DNA of 64,000 nucleotides, taken from NCBI GenBank assembly GCA_030512295.1, contig JAULSR010000002.1:5084001-5148000 (forward strand), in the 5' to 3' direction. Of this stretch, positions 9,901 to 22,400 are shown one piece after another. This DNA is from Bombardia bombarda (Eukaryota; Ascomycota; Sordariomycetes; Sordariales; Lasiosphaeriaceae). How positions within the stretch are numbered: position 1 is the stretch's first letter; each line of letters opens with the position of its first letter. The position numbers were made by a program, and so were the translations under genes. Under the pieces are notes generated by a model, which ran no database searches, was not told the origin of the DNA, and was given only the letters and a program-made list of their open reading frames with translations.

Positions 9901-12713
9901 GGAAGTCGCCCAGTGCTGTCCTTCTTCTTTTGATGTTTGACTGCAACTTGCCCGACTTATCCCCGAGTCAGGGCAACTCACGATCTTAAATCGTCTGACC
10001 AACCACCCAGCTTCCAAATCTAAAAGGTCGTGCTCCACTGCGTCAAGTTCAGCGGTACACTGCCAGGCGCGTTGCAAAGTGTTTCCTGTCTGCTGATATT
10101 TGTTGTATGTGCCAGGAACAATCGGGGTAGTTTCTGGTGATGTTCCAAATGTTCGATAATTCCGGTGGCAGTTATCCCGCCTCCAAAGCTGGCACAGCGC
10201 TATGTCGTGCCGGTGTTTGCAGACGCTCGGTGACAAATGGCAAAAACAAAGTCTGAAACAATACTGTAGTAGTGATGGATGAAAACAATTTCTCTCCTGT
10301 TAGTGACGAGGTCAGATTCATGCAAGGTTGGGAAGAAAGCTACCAGCCCTTTGGCTCAACTACCCTGAACAGCAGGTGCTGGCCCTTATCACGACCTCAG
10401 TGTCTTTTCGCCGGCGACAACCACCTGTGGGCGGAGATGCAGCAAGCAGCGATGGCCTAAGAATACTTGAGGAAAAGAGGTGCACAGGTAGGCGGCTACA
10501 TCCACCTACCTACACGGCAAGAAACCACGGGCCACTTTTTCAAGGTCGAGGCTCGGTAGGGTGGAATAGGAAACAGAACAGACGAAAACACGACGTGGAT
10601 CAGGCAATCGTGTGCTATTTAAGCAGAAAGAGAGGGGAGAGAGAAAAAGAGGCAGAAACAGAGAGGTCTGGACCGGCGCCGCAGGTAGGTAGGTGGTCAT
10701 CCAACCCATTTCATGGAATGGGATAACGGCTATCCGAAGGCAGCAAAGGCAGCCATAGAACGCAACAAGCCGGCCCACTACAAGACTGAGCCGGATCACC
10801 ATGATAATGACCCTGTACCCACGGCGGCTTCCCCCACGGCAGGCGCTTTGATTGGCTTCACAGAGACCGCCTCTCTGAACATTTGGAAATAAAATACCCT
10901 TGACAGCGGTGCACCATTGGTACCACTGTAGGGGGAAGCAAAGCTTCTATATAGGTCATACAATAATAGGCGCTTTTCCGCCTCCGGCGGCCCCTGTCGG
11001 GGGCTTTCTCGCTGACGCTCGATTGGTACTTTGCGAATGGGCGTTTTCGTTTGTTTATTTTTTTTGACTGATCCCCTCCGGGAGCCCTCCGGGTGCTCTC
11101 CTACGGAGGGCCTTTTCGCCTGCGGCGAGCAAGGAATGGCAGTCACGATGGACGCGAAATCCACAGCGTTGTCCAATAGCCGAAGGTTTTGGACGCCACT
11201 GGACGAACTAACCAATGGCCGAAGGTTTCTTCAGACATTTTTGCTCACTGTAAATAAGCAAGCTTCTTGCCTTGTCACTACGTTTTGTAAAAACAAACTT
11301 CGCGCCAAGAGCAATTGAAAGCTTCGCTTCAATGACTTGTAGCCAGGCACCTTTCCTGTACAAGGCTCCAAATCCCAGATGACTGATCGAGACGCACAGT
11401 GACCGGACTGGGAAGCCGTATGCCAATATGCAAGGAAGACAGAGAGAGAGAGGGTCAGCGCGGTACAACGCCTCCCCCTCATTGAACGGGCCTCTCTCTG
11501 TGTGTGTATGTGTATACGTGGGAGGTGTGGGTGATTCTTATGGGCTTGGCCATTGGACAACTGAACCGCAAGCCCCCCCGGAGTATTCGAAATGTCTCAG
11601 ATGCTGTCTCTTGCCCCAAATCCTGGACAATAGAATTCCCCGGTGGCTTGCTTGTGGCTTCTCCAGCGAACCTCTCCCAGGCCCGGTGGGGGAGCCTCAG
11701 GCATATCCTCTTGGCTGTTGGTTCGTTTCGTTTGTTCTAGGACGTGCGCGTGTACATATGCGGGAGAATCATGCCAGGAACTTTCTGTTTCACTATGGTA
11801 TTTTAGCGTTTGGACTAAGGGGTGATAACTGCGCATGTACGGATATTTTAGCTCTCAATGCTCTCTCTGGTGTGGGAGTGATAAGGGGAAGAAGGAAAGT
11901 ATTGAATGAAGCAGGGGAGGCAAAAGAAGCACAAATAAAGGGCCAATATACGTACTTGCAGGCGCAAAAGCAATGAGAAAATGATTTATGATGTCGTTGT
12001 CTCACCCGTATGCACGTCCCCTCCCTTCCCTCAGCTTTTGCCGCTAGGACACTTGAAGTAGGCAATTCAAAGCCAATACACGGTGATGTAGGTAGAAGGC
12101 TAGGGATAGGAACAAGCTTGGGAAAAGGGGGTGGGTATCTAAGTACCCAAAAGTTTATCGCATCCTCAAGATCAACCATAGCAAAAGGCTGAACTCAGTC
12201 CTGAGCCTAGATGCCTACGAGGCTATGGGGGCTGTCTCGTTCCATGATGGGAAATCGAGCAAACACCTTTGTTTGAAGATGAACAGGGGTCTACCTGGAG
12301 GCCGAAACGTCCTACACCTATAACATCCTGGTTATCCAATCCACGTCCCGCTCCCTTCGACCTGCAGATCGCCACGAAGTGGGATTTGACCAATTGATGC
12401 CTTGTTTGAGAGCTGTTGAGAATTGTCTCCTTGGGGCTTTATTGAGGCAGCATAGTTCGTGATAAAATCAGGGGCGATGATCATAACAAGAATATTTCTT
12501 TATTTGTGAAAATATGGAAGAAGAGAATTATTGAGAAAAAAAGCACAATCGAACTAGCAGAAATCCCAAGAGCTAGCCGATAGCACATGCAGATAAAGTA
12601 TGGACATACCTCTCTTGACTCCTCTATTCCCAGCAAGCCCGTTTGCATTGCTACACTTGCTCCGATTGAGACACGCCAAATTTGAGTCATTTATCCTCCC
12701 ACTTCCAAAATAT
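9901..12713. other. Gene-poor intergenic region
   Basis: This 2.8 kb lies between the promoter side of the two-RRM gene and the 3' end of CPR. Open frames reach about 180 codons but are Ser/Arg/Pro/Gly mixtures with no domain, poor starts and no splice continuity. The notable content is the hairpin train at about 10970-11310. No protein gene can be supported. Confidence 0.55.
10970..11310. repeat. Train of GC-rich short hairpins (mobile element or mitochondrial-type insert?)
   Basis: Perfect or near-perfect short inverted repeats follow one another: CCGCC/GGCGG at 10978-10990, CCCC/GGGG at 10991-11002, CCCTCCG/CGGAGGG at 11085-11110, TCGCC/GGCGA at 11116-11128, GTCCAA/TTGGAC at 11171-11194 and GCAAG/CTTGC at 11258-11270. 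A similar phrase, GCCGAAGGTTT, occurs twice nearby (11179 and 11218). Such clusters resemble the GC-rich double-hairpin elements of fungal mitochondrial DNA, so a nuclear mitochondrial insert or a small non-autonomous element is possible. The hairpins are seen directly; the origin is a guess. Confidence 0.35.
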
Positions 12714-14989
12714 TTACGACCAAACATCCTCCTATTAGATAGAGTTAGTGTTGTTAATTTCCAAGTTGTTAAAAGAAATAAATGACATGGCCATTGAAAG
12801 GGTGTTTAGAGAAAGATAATGCGGGGAAGACAAGGTAGGACGTCTTGGAACAGGTGGGGTAAGCTTACCTGGTACTGATTCGTTGCTCTCATGTTCTTGA
12901 CGATTTCCTCAGCCTTTGCTTCTGTGATTCCGCGCTGCTCGGACAGAATTTGACCAAGAACGGTGTTGACTTCGCGGGCCATGTTGGCGGCGTCACCGCA
13001 GACATAAAAGTAGGCCTTCTTCTCCAAAAGCTCATTGATCTCCACGGCACGCTCCTTCAGCCGGTGTTGAACGTAGACCTTCTTGGAGCCCTCGCGGGAG
13101 AATGCCAGGACCATCTCAAACTTGTCGCCCAAAGCCGCCTTGGCTTCCTAATGGGGTGTTAGTGACATTTTGAAGGGGATGGAACATAAATAAGGGATAG
13201 AACGTACCTCCCACTCCTCCTTGTACATAAAGTCCTCGGTCGATCTTCGGCAGCCGAAAAACAGTATTGTTTTACCGACCGGCACACCATTCTCGGCCTG
13301 CTTCTTGCGCTCGCGGACGAAACCTCTGAAGGGTGCGACACCAGTTCCGGGGCCGATCATGATCACGGGCTTGGAGGGATCTGAAGGAAGCTTGAAATTG
13401 GAGTGGCGAACGTGAACAGGAAGGTGGATACCGTCGAACTTGTTGCGGGGGCCCATGATATCGTAGCTGAGACCGAATGGCGTAGGATTGGGATCCCCAT
13501 TCTGCTTTTGCTTAAGGGCCAAGAGGTAGTTGGTGGCAACACCCTGGAATGGGTCTTCGCGGCCAGGGAGCATCTGCGACTCAACCACGGCTGTGATGGA
13601 GATGGACTTGGGCTGTTCAAGAGACGAGGACGAGATAGAGTAGTAGCGTGGCTGCAGCTTGTTGAGACCTTCGATCATAGCAGAGAAAGGGATGTTTGAC
13701 CACTTCTGGCCCTTGCCAAAGATTTCCAAGACGCGACCGATGTTGAGATGGTTGAGGTTGATCTTCTTGTGGAAGTAGTCCTTGTCTCCACCAAGCTTGG
13801 TCATCTCTGCCCTGACCTCCTCGTCGGGGGCGAATGCAGACAGGGTAGCGATGAACTGACGGGAAACAGGGGCGCAGATTTCCATATGGTAGCGGACGAT
13901 AGCATCGTAGGTGGTCGGGGTGGGGAAAGGCACCTTCGCTGTAGGCTCCAGGGCCTTGACACTGATAACATCGTCGCGCTTGTCGGCAAGGTCGAGAACA
14001 TTGAGGAATCGATTAACTTCCTCGCCTGGGTTAGTGGGCCATACAGCGATGTGGTCACCGGTTTGGTAAGTCAGGTTAGAGCCGCTGATATCCACCTCCA
14101 AGTGCAGGCAGTTGCGATCCTTGACCGAGAAGAGCTCGTAGGACTTGCTGATGGGGGCAATGTAGGGGTTGTGGGCGTTGAAGGGGCCTTTGGGGGTACC
14201 GTCGAGATGCATCTTGTTGGGCTCGCCGAGATAGACCTCAGGGTCATCCTTGGTAAGGCCCTCACGTTGAACAATACCGAAAACGGGCTCGTAAACAGCC
14301 TCGCGCTCTTCCAGTCCCATCTTCTGCTGCAAGGCGGTCCACATAGGATCCTTCCAGGCCAGGAAATCCTCTTCCATGGTGCCAGCTCCATCGTCACCCT
14401 CACCGGCCTCGCCAATGCGGTGTGCGCCGGCCTTTTGCAAAGCGGCATCAATCCTCTTGACAATGACATTGTAGTGCTCATAGGTGTTGTTTCCCAGCCC
14501 AAACGCGACGTAGTTGAGGTTGTCGAGTGGGGGGTCATTGTCTCCAGAGAAGGAGACTTCCTCGGCGGTAAGAAATTCGTAGAAGTCAACCGCGTTATCG
14601 GTCGGCTCGCCCTCGCCATACGTGGCCAGGACGAACATGACAACCTTATCGTTGGGAATGGCGTCGAGGTTCTCGTAGTCATAGTCCTCAAGATCGGCCA
14701 CCATGGTATCGAGGCCGAAACGGCTCTTGCCCTCCTTGGCCAGTCTCGAGGCATAGTCTTCGGCGGTACCAGTCTGGGACCCGTAGAAAATGATGCAGTT
14801 CTTTCCAGACTCCTCTAGCTTCTCTGCGATGTTTCTGGTCTTACCAGCCTTTGATCCATTGGCGTTTGTGAAGGAGTTGGCGTAGGGATCCTTTGTTACT
14901 CCCCATAGCTTGCCCTTGGTGAAGTAGGCAAATGTTCCCAGAAGGATGGCAGTCAGGACAATGATGTCCAGGGTGTCAAGTTCGGCCAT
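12714..14989 (-). CDS. cprA: NADPH-cytochrome P450 reductase
   Basis: This ER-anchored diflavin enzyme passes electrons from NADPH through FAD and FMN to cytochromes P450, including the sterol 14-demethylase. The model is complement(join(12714..12731, 12869..13147, 13208..14989)), 692 residues, the normal length. It shows an N-terminal membrane anchor (about residues 8-23), the FMN phosphate loop YGSQTGTAEDYA (69-80), a flavodoxin-like ATYGEGEPTDNA loop, the FAD motif QPRYYSISSS and the NADPH site IGPGTGVAPFRGFV. The last coding exon is only 18 nt and supplies the conserved C-terminal EDVWS, whose Trp stacks on the flavin; its intron has a CTAAC branch site and TAG acceptor. All cofactor motifs are intact. 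No P450 gene lies nearby. Confidence 0.97.
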
Positions 14990-17900
14990 TGCGGGAGCGG
15001 CGGATCTAAATCGATGAGGAGGTAGCTAAGGTAGTGTGAACTCGCAGGCGCCAGACACGGGGAGGTTGTCGCGTCGAGTTATAAGTAGGAGCGGAGGACG
15101 GGGGGTCAGGTATCGGGAGTAAGCGGCCGATGGGATGTTGGAATCCGGAGACGTCGGGCCAAACAGGCGTCGGGGATGCCGCAGCGCAAAGGGGGGGCTC
15201 CAACTGGCAAGGCAGGCAACGAACGCGCTGTGCAAACGACTGCGTTACGAGAAGGCAGACGGTCGCATACAGTCTGCGGCAAAGGGAAAGTCGCAACAGC
15301 CTCTGACAGATCGCGGAGCAAAAAAAAGAAACCGCGACAGCGACAGCGAGGGCGAAGCAGGAGCAGGACAGAGCGAATGCGAAGGGGAGGAGGGGGAGGT
15401 GATGGGAAGAAGGTCGTAGAATTTCATTCAAGCGGCGGCAGCGGTCAACAGCCCCAGCTCCATTTAGACTCCAGTTGCCTGCCTGCTACGGTACTCAGGT
15501 TCTCGACAGGTTGACACATGCCGCTCGGAGGCGCTAGCGTCCCCGGAGCCCGGCCATTTCCCATCAGTGCACCCTCTTTTCATCAGCTCATCCAGTCATC
15601 CACCTTCCATACCCATCTCCATCCTTCGCGTGTAATATTCAACAATCGACCTATATACGAATACGGCGTAACTCAAGTTATTTTTGCTACGACCAACAGT
15701 CGGTTAGGCGTGTTTCATTTGTGGTATAGGTATATACCTACGGGGCGACAAAGCATGATGGGATGCCCTGACAGACCGAACTGCCCGCCCTCCAGTCCTC
15801 CACTGCGTGCCTGTCTGCCCGCTTATACATGCCCGCGCCTATGCTAGGAACCCTGGAGCAGAGTCAGTCATCCCAGCCAGACTCAGCCAGACTCTACCGG
15901 CAGAAGCAGGCGCCAGTGGGGTCTTGGACCTGTTCCTCCTCGCTGGGGCAGGCACGGCACTTCGTGGGGTTTGGAGAAGCGGCCATGATTCAGTAGGTTC
16001 AAATAAAAGGGCCAGATGCTCGTGCGGCGTGCCGGGCTGCTGGCATTTCCCAGGAGCCAGATAAGGGGCCTACCAAGATTATATGTATGTACCTAGATAC
16101 ATACGAGAAACCCCAATAAGTTGTCGGGAGCAGCGATGGACGAGCCGTTCCTTACTTCCATTCCTTGGGCCGAGTCAGTCGTGTACCCATGCGACTTCCA
16201 TGGATGTCATCGTCCTCGCCTGTCGTTCTCGCTCATCTAGAATAGTCTAGGTCGCACTCCGCAACAGGGCCACCCACCAGTAGTAATAAACATAGATACC
16301 TATACTGACTGCCTACACTCGCCAACATTAGGTACCTACCAACAAATCAACAGCACTGGGCCAGCACATGACCGAGATAGGTATGTACCCAGGGGTACAC
16401 GAAGGACGGGAGCGTGGCCAGTCGGTAAAATAACGCCGTGCACAACCGCCGCAATTGTATCCCGTACGACCCCCGGGACATCAAGTCTCTTGGCTTTCGG
16501 GCCACAAACCAGGTGGCATTTGTTCCTTTACAGCGGTTACCCTGCCGGGCTCGCTCTGTTCTTCTTGCCGTGCACCTCATCCGAAGGTCCGAAGGTGGAC
16601 GACTAAACGACCTAGGAACTGAATATTAGGTAAGGCGAGCCGTGGTCTCCCCCCGCATCTCGATCTGGGCGGGCAGCCAAACATGGGGGAAGTTGGCCAA
16701 CGATTCGGCGATCCCCAACACTTTATCTGCCCTTACCCTGACTGAATACGAATACCCCAATCTGATAAGGAATCGTTCTCACTTTTTTTTTTTCTTGTGG
16801 CAGTTATCGCCAATCGATTAAATCGCGACTGGATTACACACATATTCGTCATCCCACCATGCATAACATGCTTGCTGGGTCATCTGGGCAGATGGGAAAA
16901 CATTCGCGGGCTACTTCGTACATCTTGTGTGTCTTAGTCATTTTTCCTTCTACAGGCGTATGGCACAGTTTTGGGGCAGTGTGGTTCTGGAGCTGGAGCT
17001 CGCTCACTCGTCTAACCAGTACGCGGTATGCCGCCGCCATAACCGACCCCGATGCCGCAGCATCGCAAGTCCAGTGCAATGCAGCGATTCGGTGGGATAT
17101 GCTGATTACGGAGTCGGTGGGTCATCGGTCGTCAGTTTGACCCGAATGGGATCCAACAACAACCCCTGCCCAGGGCACCCCATTCCATGCCCAGCTCCCC
17201 AGGAAGCTAATCGAAGGCTTGGGAAGTCGGGGCATCTCCACTGCCCACACAACTCCGAGTTGTTTTTGGGGGGCTCGCGGGCAAGACGGATTCCGCGAAG
17301 TCAGCGAACCAGTCCCACGCCATGCTGCCGCCCTCCACCCTGCACCCATCCTCGCCCCGAACTGGAAACTTCAGGATCTGTCAGAATCAAATCCCCGAGG
17401 CTGTGGTGAAACGTCAGAGGCGGCACGTCGTCCAGTCAGGCGCAGCTGTCCTTTCCTTATACCACGGACGTGGCTCAAACATGAACTTCCTCGGCATTGA
17501 TTCAAAGCCCGGCATTTTTGCCTCCATATTCCTTAGACCACAGTCAGAAAACACCAACTGGCCAGCGAGATATACAACACCTACAACTACCTCACGTTAC
17601 GTATATACAACTACCCCATCGACAACTATCAACAGTACAGCACTTACAACTACCCTATGCTACGACATGCTCAGTCGCTTGAAATCCTGGGTACAGTGAA
17701 GTGGGGTACATCGTGTTGCTAGTTTGGATGTACCTACCTTATCTATCTATGGAGTGTGTCCCAAACCTGACAGGACATGGAGACTTTTCATGCGAAACGT
17801 TCACGAACCTCCTGACTTGATACCCCATAAATATCCTTACAACTTCCAAGTAGGCGGGCGAGATATGAATATCAGCTAGCTACTGGGCGCTTGGGAGTTA

Positions 17901-19494
17901 CAAAATACATCCTGTATTTACCTAGTGCAACGGTCTAGCCATCTTACATCGAGCCGCAACTTCTAACTGCTCGGCTAAGAATGGAAGTCCGGTCCTCATC
18001 CGGAGTCGTGCTCCCACCTACGTACGGAACCACTAATCACGTTCTTGGCCTTCTTCGCTCATATGAGGAAGAACCGGGGACACGGTTGACCAATGAATTG
18101 CGATGGGATCAAAGGATTATGGGCTCATACCACGAACCATTGCCTTGGGAGACATGATGAGTTTTACCAGGTAGGCAAGACGATGGAAAGTCGATCTCGG
18201 AGCTTTCTGTAAAGGGACGTCATCCTACTTCCAGAAATGGAACAGGTACGGATAGTCTAGCCTACACATCGTGCTGCTGTAGCACCAAGCTAATTTGGTA
18301 GGTATACAGTGTACATAGCAATCTAGACTCTTGTGACGATGTCTATTTGGGACATGCCGTGAATATCCCTTTTTGGTTGTTGGCCGGATGAATAAGTGTA
18401 TAGGAGTATATCTAGGTATCTTACTTCACCCATTCATGATGAACCTGCCCGCCCAGGCATGAATGCCCAACGCGCTCTCATCCCAGCTCCTGGCAGGCCG
18501 TTGTCAAGTAGCAATCGGCTGGCTTGCATGCAATTGCAAAATTACCTGCGTGTATGGAAAGCTTTCATTCTAATCAGTGCATAGGTACCTAGTTGTACCA
18601 TCTCATACTTCGTACCCCAAGGCTGCTTGCTTGCTTGTATTTGCTTGTATTTGCTGGGCTTGGGGGTCATCCTGGGGTAAGCTGATGGAAGCCATGACGG
18701 GACGGGAGTGCTGTTTGTTCCTGAAGGCAACTGCCCCGCTGGCGGTTTCTTGGTCACTGATAGGCTGGCGTTTCGCGCCCTTGCAGCGGCCACCTCCACA
18801 ATGCCCCAGTGCCAGTGCTTCAACTTCTTGGCCCCTTGGCCCTCTTGGCCCCTTCCATGCCTGGTCCATTTGCTGGTCCGCTGGATGACTTCGATTGCGG
18901 CCACACCCGCCACGACTTGAATCCGTGTCAAGCATCGTCGCTGGTTTTCGGCAGTCCGCATCGCGTCGCATGCTGTAGAACATATCATGAGAGATGAAAC
19001 ATCTGGACAATGGGGGTGAGTGCCGATTTTGTCTAGCTGAGCGTGCTTCTTTTTTTTTTTGTTTTTTTTTTTTGCTACGTAGCACCACCTTGCTCCTGTG
19101 GACGGCGACTCGAAACTTGCACCTCCAACCTATGCCTCCTTGCCTTCCCACTCCCACCACGCGAGCGAGTCTCGACCTCTATTACCTTCCACCTGCGTCT
19201 GGCCGATTGATTCTATTCCCGTCCCCATCCCCATCTCTGCCTCTATCCCCATTCCATCCCTTTTGGCCGCCGGTTCCCACCGTCGCCGCCGCCGCCGCCT
19301 CCCTGCATCTACTTTCACCTCTGACCTCCAGCCTGTACGTTGCGCTGTGATGTACCGGGAACGCTTGGGTTTAGGTCCAGGGTCATCTGTGCGTGGTCAT
19401 CTGTGCGGCGCAAAGAGAGTTTGGCCATGGATTGATGGCCTCTCCTTGTCCCGACTTTGTCCCGGCCTTGGTTGCGTTGGATGTATAAGACGTC
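14990..19494. other. 4.5 kb gene-free region with CPR and PAG1 promoters
   Basis: CPR (minus) and PAG1 (plus) diverge from this stretch, so both promoters lie inside it. I found no open frame with family features. TAGGTACCTA-like words recur (for example around 15730, 16090, 16330, 17725 and 18590). A nearly continuous T tract with one or two interruptions sits at about 19048-19073, close upstream of PAG1. A C-rich CCATCCCCAT-type stretch follows at 19215-19260. A non-coding transcript cannot be excluded. Confidence 0.5.
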
Positions 19495-22400
19495 ATGCTA
19501 ACCGCTACAGCCCCGTCCCAGACGCTGCCCGACCACGAGCCATTGAAGTTTTCGCCCAGGGCCGTTTCCCGACTGGACGAGGAGAACGAAGACTGGCAAA
19601 GAACGCTAAGGCCGGCCGCACTTGATTCCAGAGGCGTTGCGCATTCCCGAGAATCCTCCATCGAGAAGTTCCAGTGGCCCGAAAACACATCTGCTACCGG
19701 CTCCCACCAACCCTCGGCTCGAGCCCATGTACCGCCGCCTAGAAGCGCCATCGGAGGCGCCATCGAGCGCCTTGTTGACCCGAAAGCCTCGTCTTACGGA
19801 CACCACAGGCAGACATCGATTGTTCATGGCATAGGCATTCAGCACTCGAGGAACGGGAGTCTGGCCAGTTCCGCTTCAAGCCCGCTCAGCCCCCAGATGA
19901 TTGCCGCAGCCGGCTCCGGCCTCGCTCCTGATAGACAAGACATGATGCACGCTTTCTCGAGGATGGAAGGAGGCGACACCCCTTTGCCCTTGGGATCAAG
20001 ACCCTCCACCGCCCTTTCTGGCGCGAATGCCGTTTCTTCGCCTCTTGTACCCGAGCGAACCTCGTCTGCCACGGCGTTGGAGACTGGCAATCAAGCTGCC
20101 ACTCAGAGAAAGCTCGAGAGAATGCATAGCGGGAAAGTCCGGCGAGATCACGCTCCTAACCATTCACAGTCCTCCAGGCACCATAAGGAGGAGCAGAAAA
20201 CTGTTGGCGAATATGCCCTTCACGTCTTGTTCACCTCATTCATTGCACAGGCAGAGGAGAAGTTAAACGGATGTATCACGGTTCCGTTCGACCCCGAGCC
20301 TCAGATTGACCAGATATGTGGTCCTGGCGTGGATCCTGCCTTTGATCAGTCCATCGTTGCTCTTGGACATATCGCCAAACAGAAGCCTAAGCCCCTGATC
20401 GACTCCATGATGCTTTGGAGGAAAAGTAAGAGTGACACGGCCAATGAGGCCAGAAATCAGCTCCAGCATACGCGGGGTCACCCTGCCGGTCCGTTGCAGA
20501 GACGCAACACTGAGCCTCTGCAACTTACTATCGGTGGCGGTGCTTCAGAAGCCCAACCTGGTGCCCAGACCTCTCTCACTGCAAAACAAGAGTATGTTGC
20601 CCAGACCGAGCGCCGATCTACCGTCTCTATCTACATCCTTTGCCGTGTCCTCCTTGAGGTCATGAGCCAGAGCACCCTGGCCTCCATAACACCAGAGATG
20701 GAAGACAAGCTCGAAAACATCATTTTTGGTCAGCTTAAAATATCTGAGCAAGAACAGTTGTTTACGTCGCCTCTGAAACTGGCCAACTGGAATCTTTTTG
20801 CCCAGCTGCTGGGTGCTATGAGCGAGATCAATTTTGCCAGCGTGGCGGGCCGTTTCATCGCCGACCTTGATCGCTCACTGCAAGATTTGGCTGCCAAAAG
20901 TCCCACGGCCACCTCCCGAGATACCGAGAGCAAGATGGGGCTCGTTTTGGGCGGGATGAGACACCTTCAGATTAAAATTTGGCCCGAGGAAGCCTGGGAC
21001 CAGTCTTGTGAGTTTATGATTTCGCTTGGCAAGCTCTTCGGACGATCAAAAGGCAGAGTGAAGGAGGCCTTTTGCCAAGCGCTCGAGATGCTTGTGCTTC
21101 CTATTGCAGCCAAAGCCACAAACAGTGATATTGCGCACCCCAAATGGAACGAAGTGATAAGCACAATCAGTCAACGGCTGGCCCAGATGCTCATCAAACC
21201 GAAACATTGGTCGCATGCCTTTCCTCTGACCGCCACGATGCTTTGTGTCTCCCCGCCGGATACCTTCACCAGCCAATGGCTCCAGTTGATTTATCCCCTT
21301 CAGACCAAGCTCAAAGATCGCCTCACCAAACCCCTGTGCCTACAGGTCATCTCGAGGCTCTTATGGACATATCTTTATCGCACCAATGATACCACTGCAG
21401 GGATGACCAGAAAGCTGGATGAAGTCATAAAACTTGTCCTCCCTGCAGCCAAGCGGGTGTCCAGTGCAACAGAACTTGCCGTCACAGAACCTCTCATTCA
21501 AATAATCAGAATTATCGGATACCGACACCCCGAGTATTGCTTCCGAAGCATTATCTTTCCCCTGGTCAACGCCGACCTGTTTACTTCCAATAAGGAGCTC
21601 AAGATTGAGCATCTTGATCCAGACAAGATGGTCGTTGGGATTCGTGCCTTTCTAGCTGTAATGGCAGACCTCGAGAAGGGTGATCAAGGTCGACCCCCTT
21701 TCCCACTGGCCTACACGCCAATCCCCATCCCAGACCGTATTCCAACATCTCCTGTGCTTGGGTTGCAGCGCAGGGCCCCGGTAATTAGCTCAATTGCTCC
21801 TTCAAGCGTTGAAAGCCTTTCTAAACCGGTCCTGGTCTCAACTCTAGCCGACAATGTGCGGGATTACTACATGAAATTCTGCGAGATTCTTGGCAAGATC
21901 ACCATCATATGTGACAATACATTCGGTGGCCAGGCAGCCCTTGATGAGAAATTCAACAGTCCGGGCCCGAAAACTCCCATCACCGAGACGTTCAACTTCT
22001 CTAGGCGGGATGACTTGAATCCCCATGACCAGAAGCAGGCATTCTATGAACTGTTACATGTAGCAGTCCAAGCTCTACCACGTTGCTTATCGGTGGACAT
22101 ACCCTTCAACACCCTAATCAACCTCCTGTGTACCGGGACCGCCCATATACAGCCTAATATCGCCGAATCCTCAGCGCAGTCTCTAAAGGCGATCGCCCGC
22201 CAGTCCCACGCCCAACAGGTGACTATGGGGTTTGCACGTTTTATCTTCAACTTCGATGATCGATATTCCACCATGTCAGACGGCGGGATGCTAGGGCCAG
22301 GGCATATTGAGAAGACGCTGATGCTTTATGTCGAACTCCTCCACGTATGGATCGATGAAATCAGACAAAAGACCAGAGATGCTACTGGTGAAGGTGGCGA

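Noticed and set aside
9344..10236. Minus-strand open frames of 77-133 codons
   Set aside because: They are low in complexity, overlap each other in different frames and fall in the probable leader or promoter of the two-RRM gene.
13748..14818. 356-codon open frame on the plus strand
   Set aside because: It is the antisense shadow of the CPR gene, whose cofactor motifs are all intact on the minus strand.
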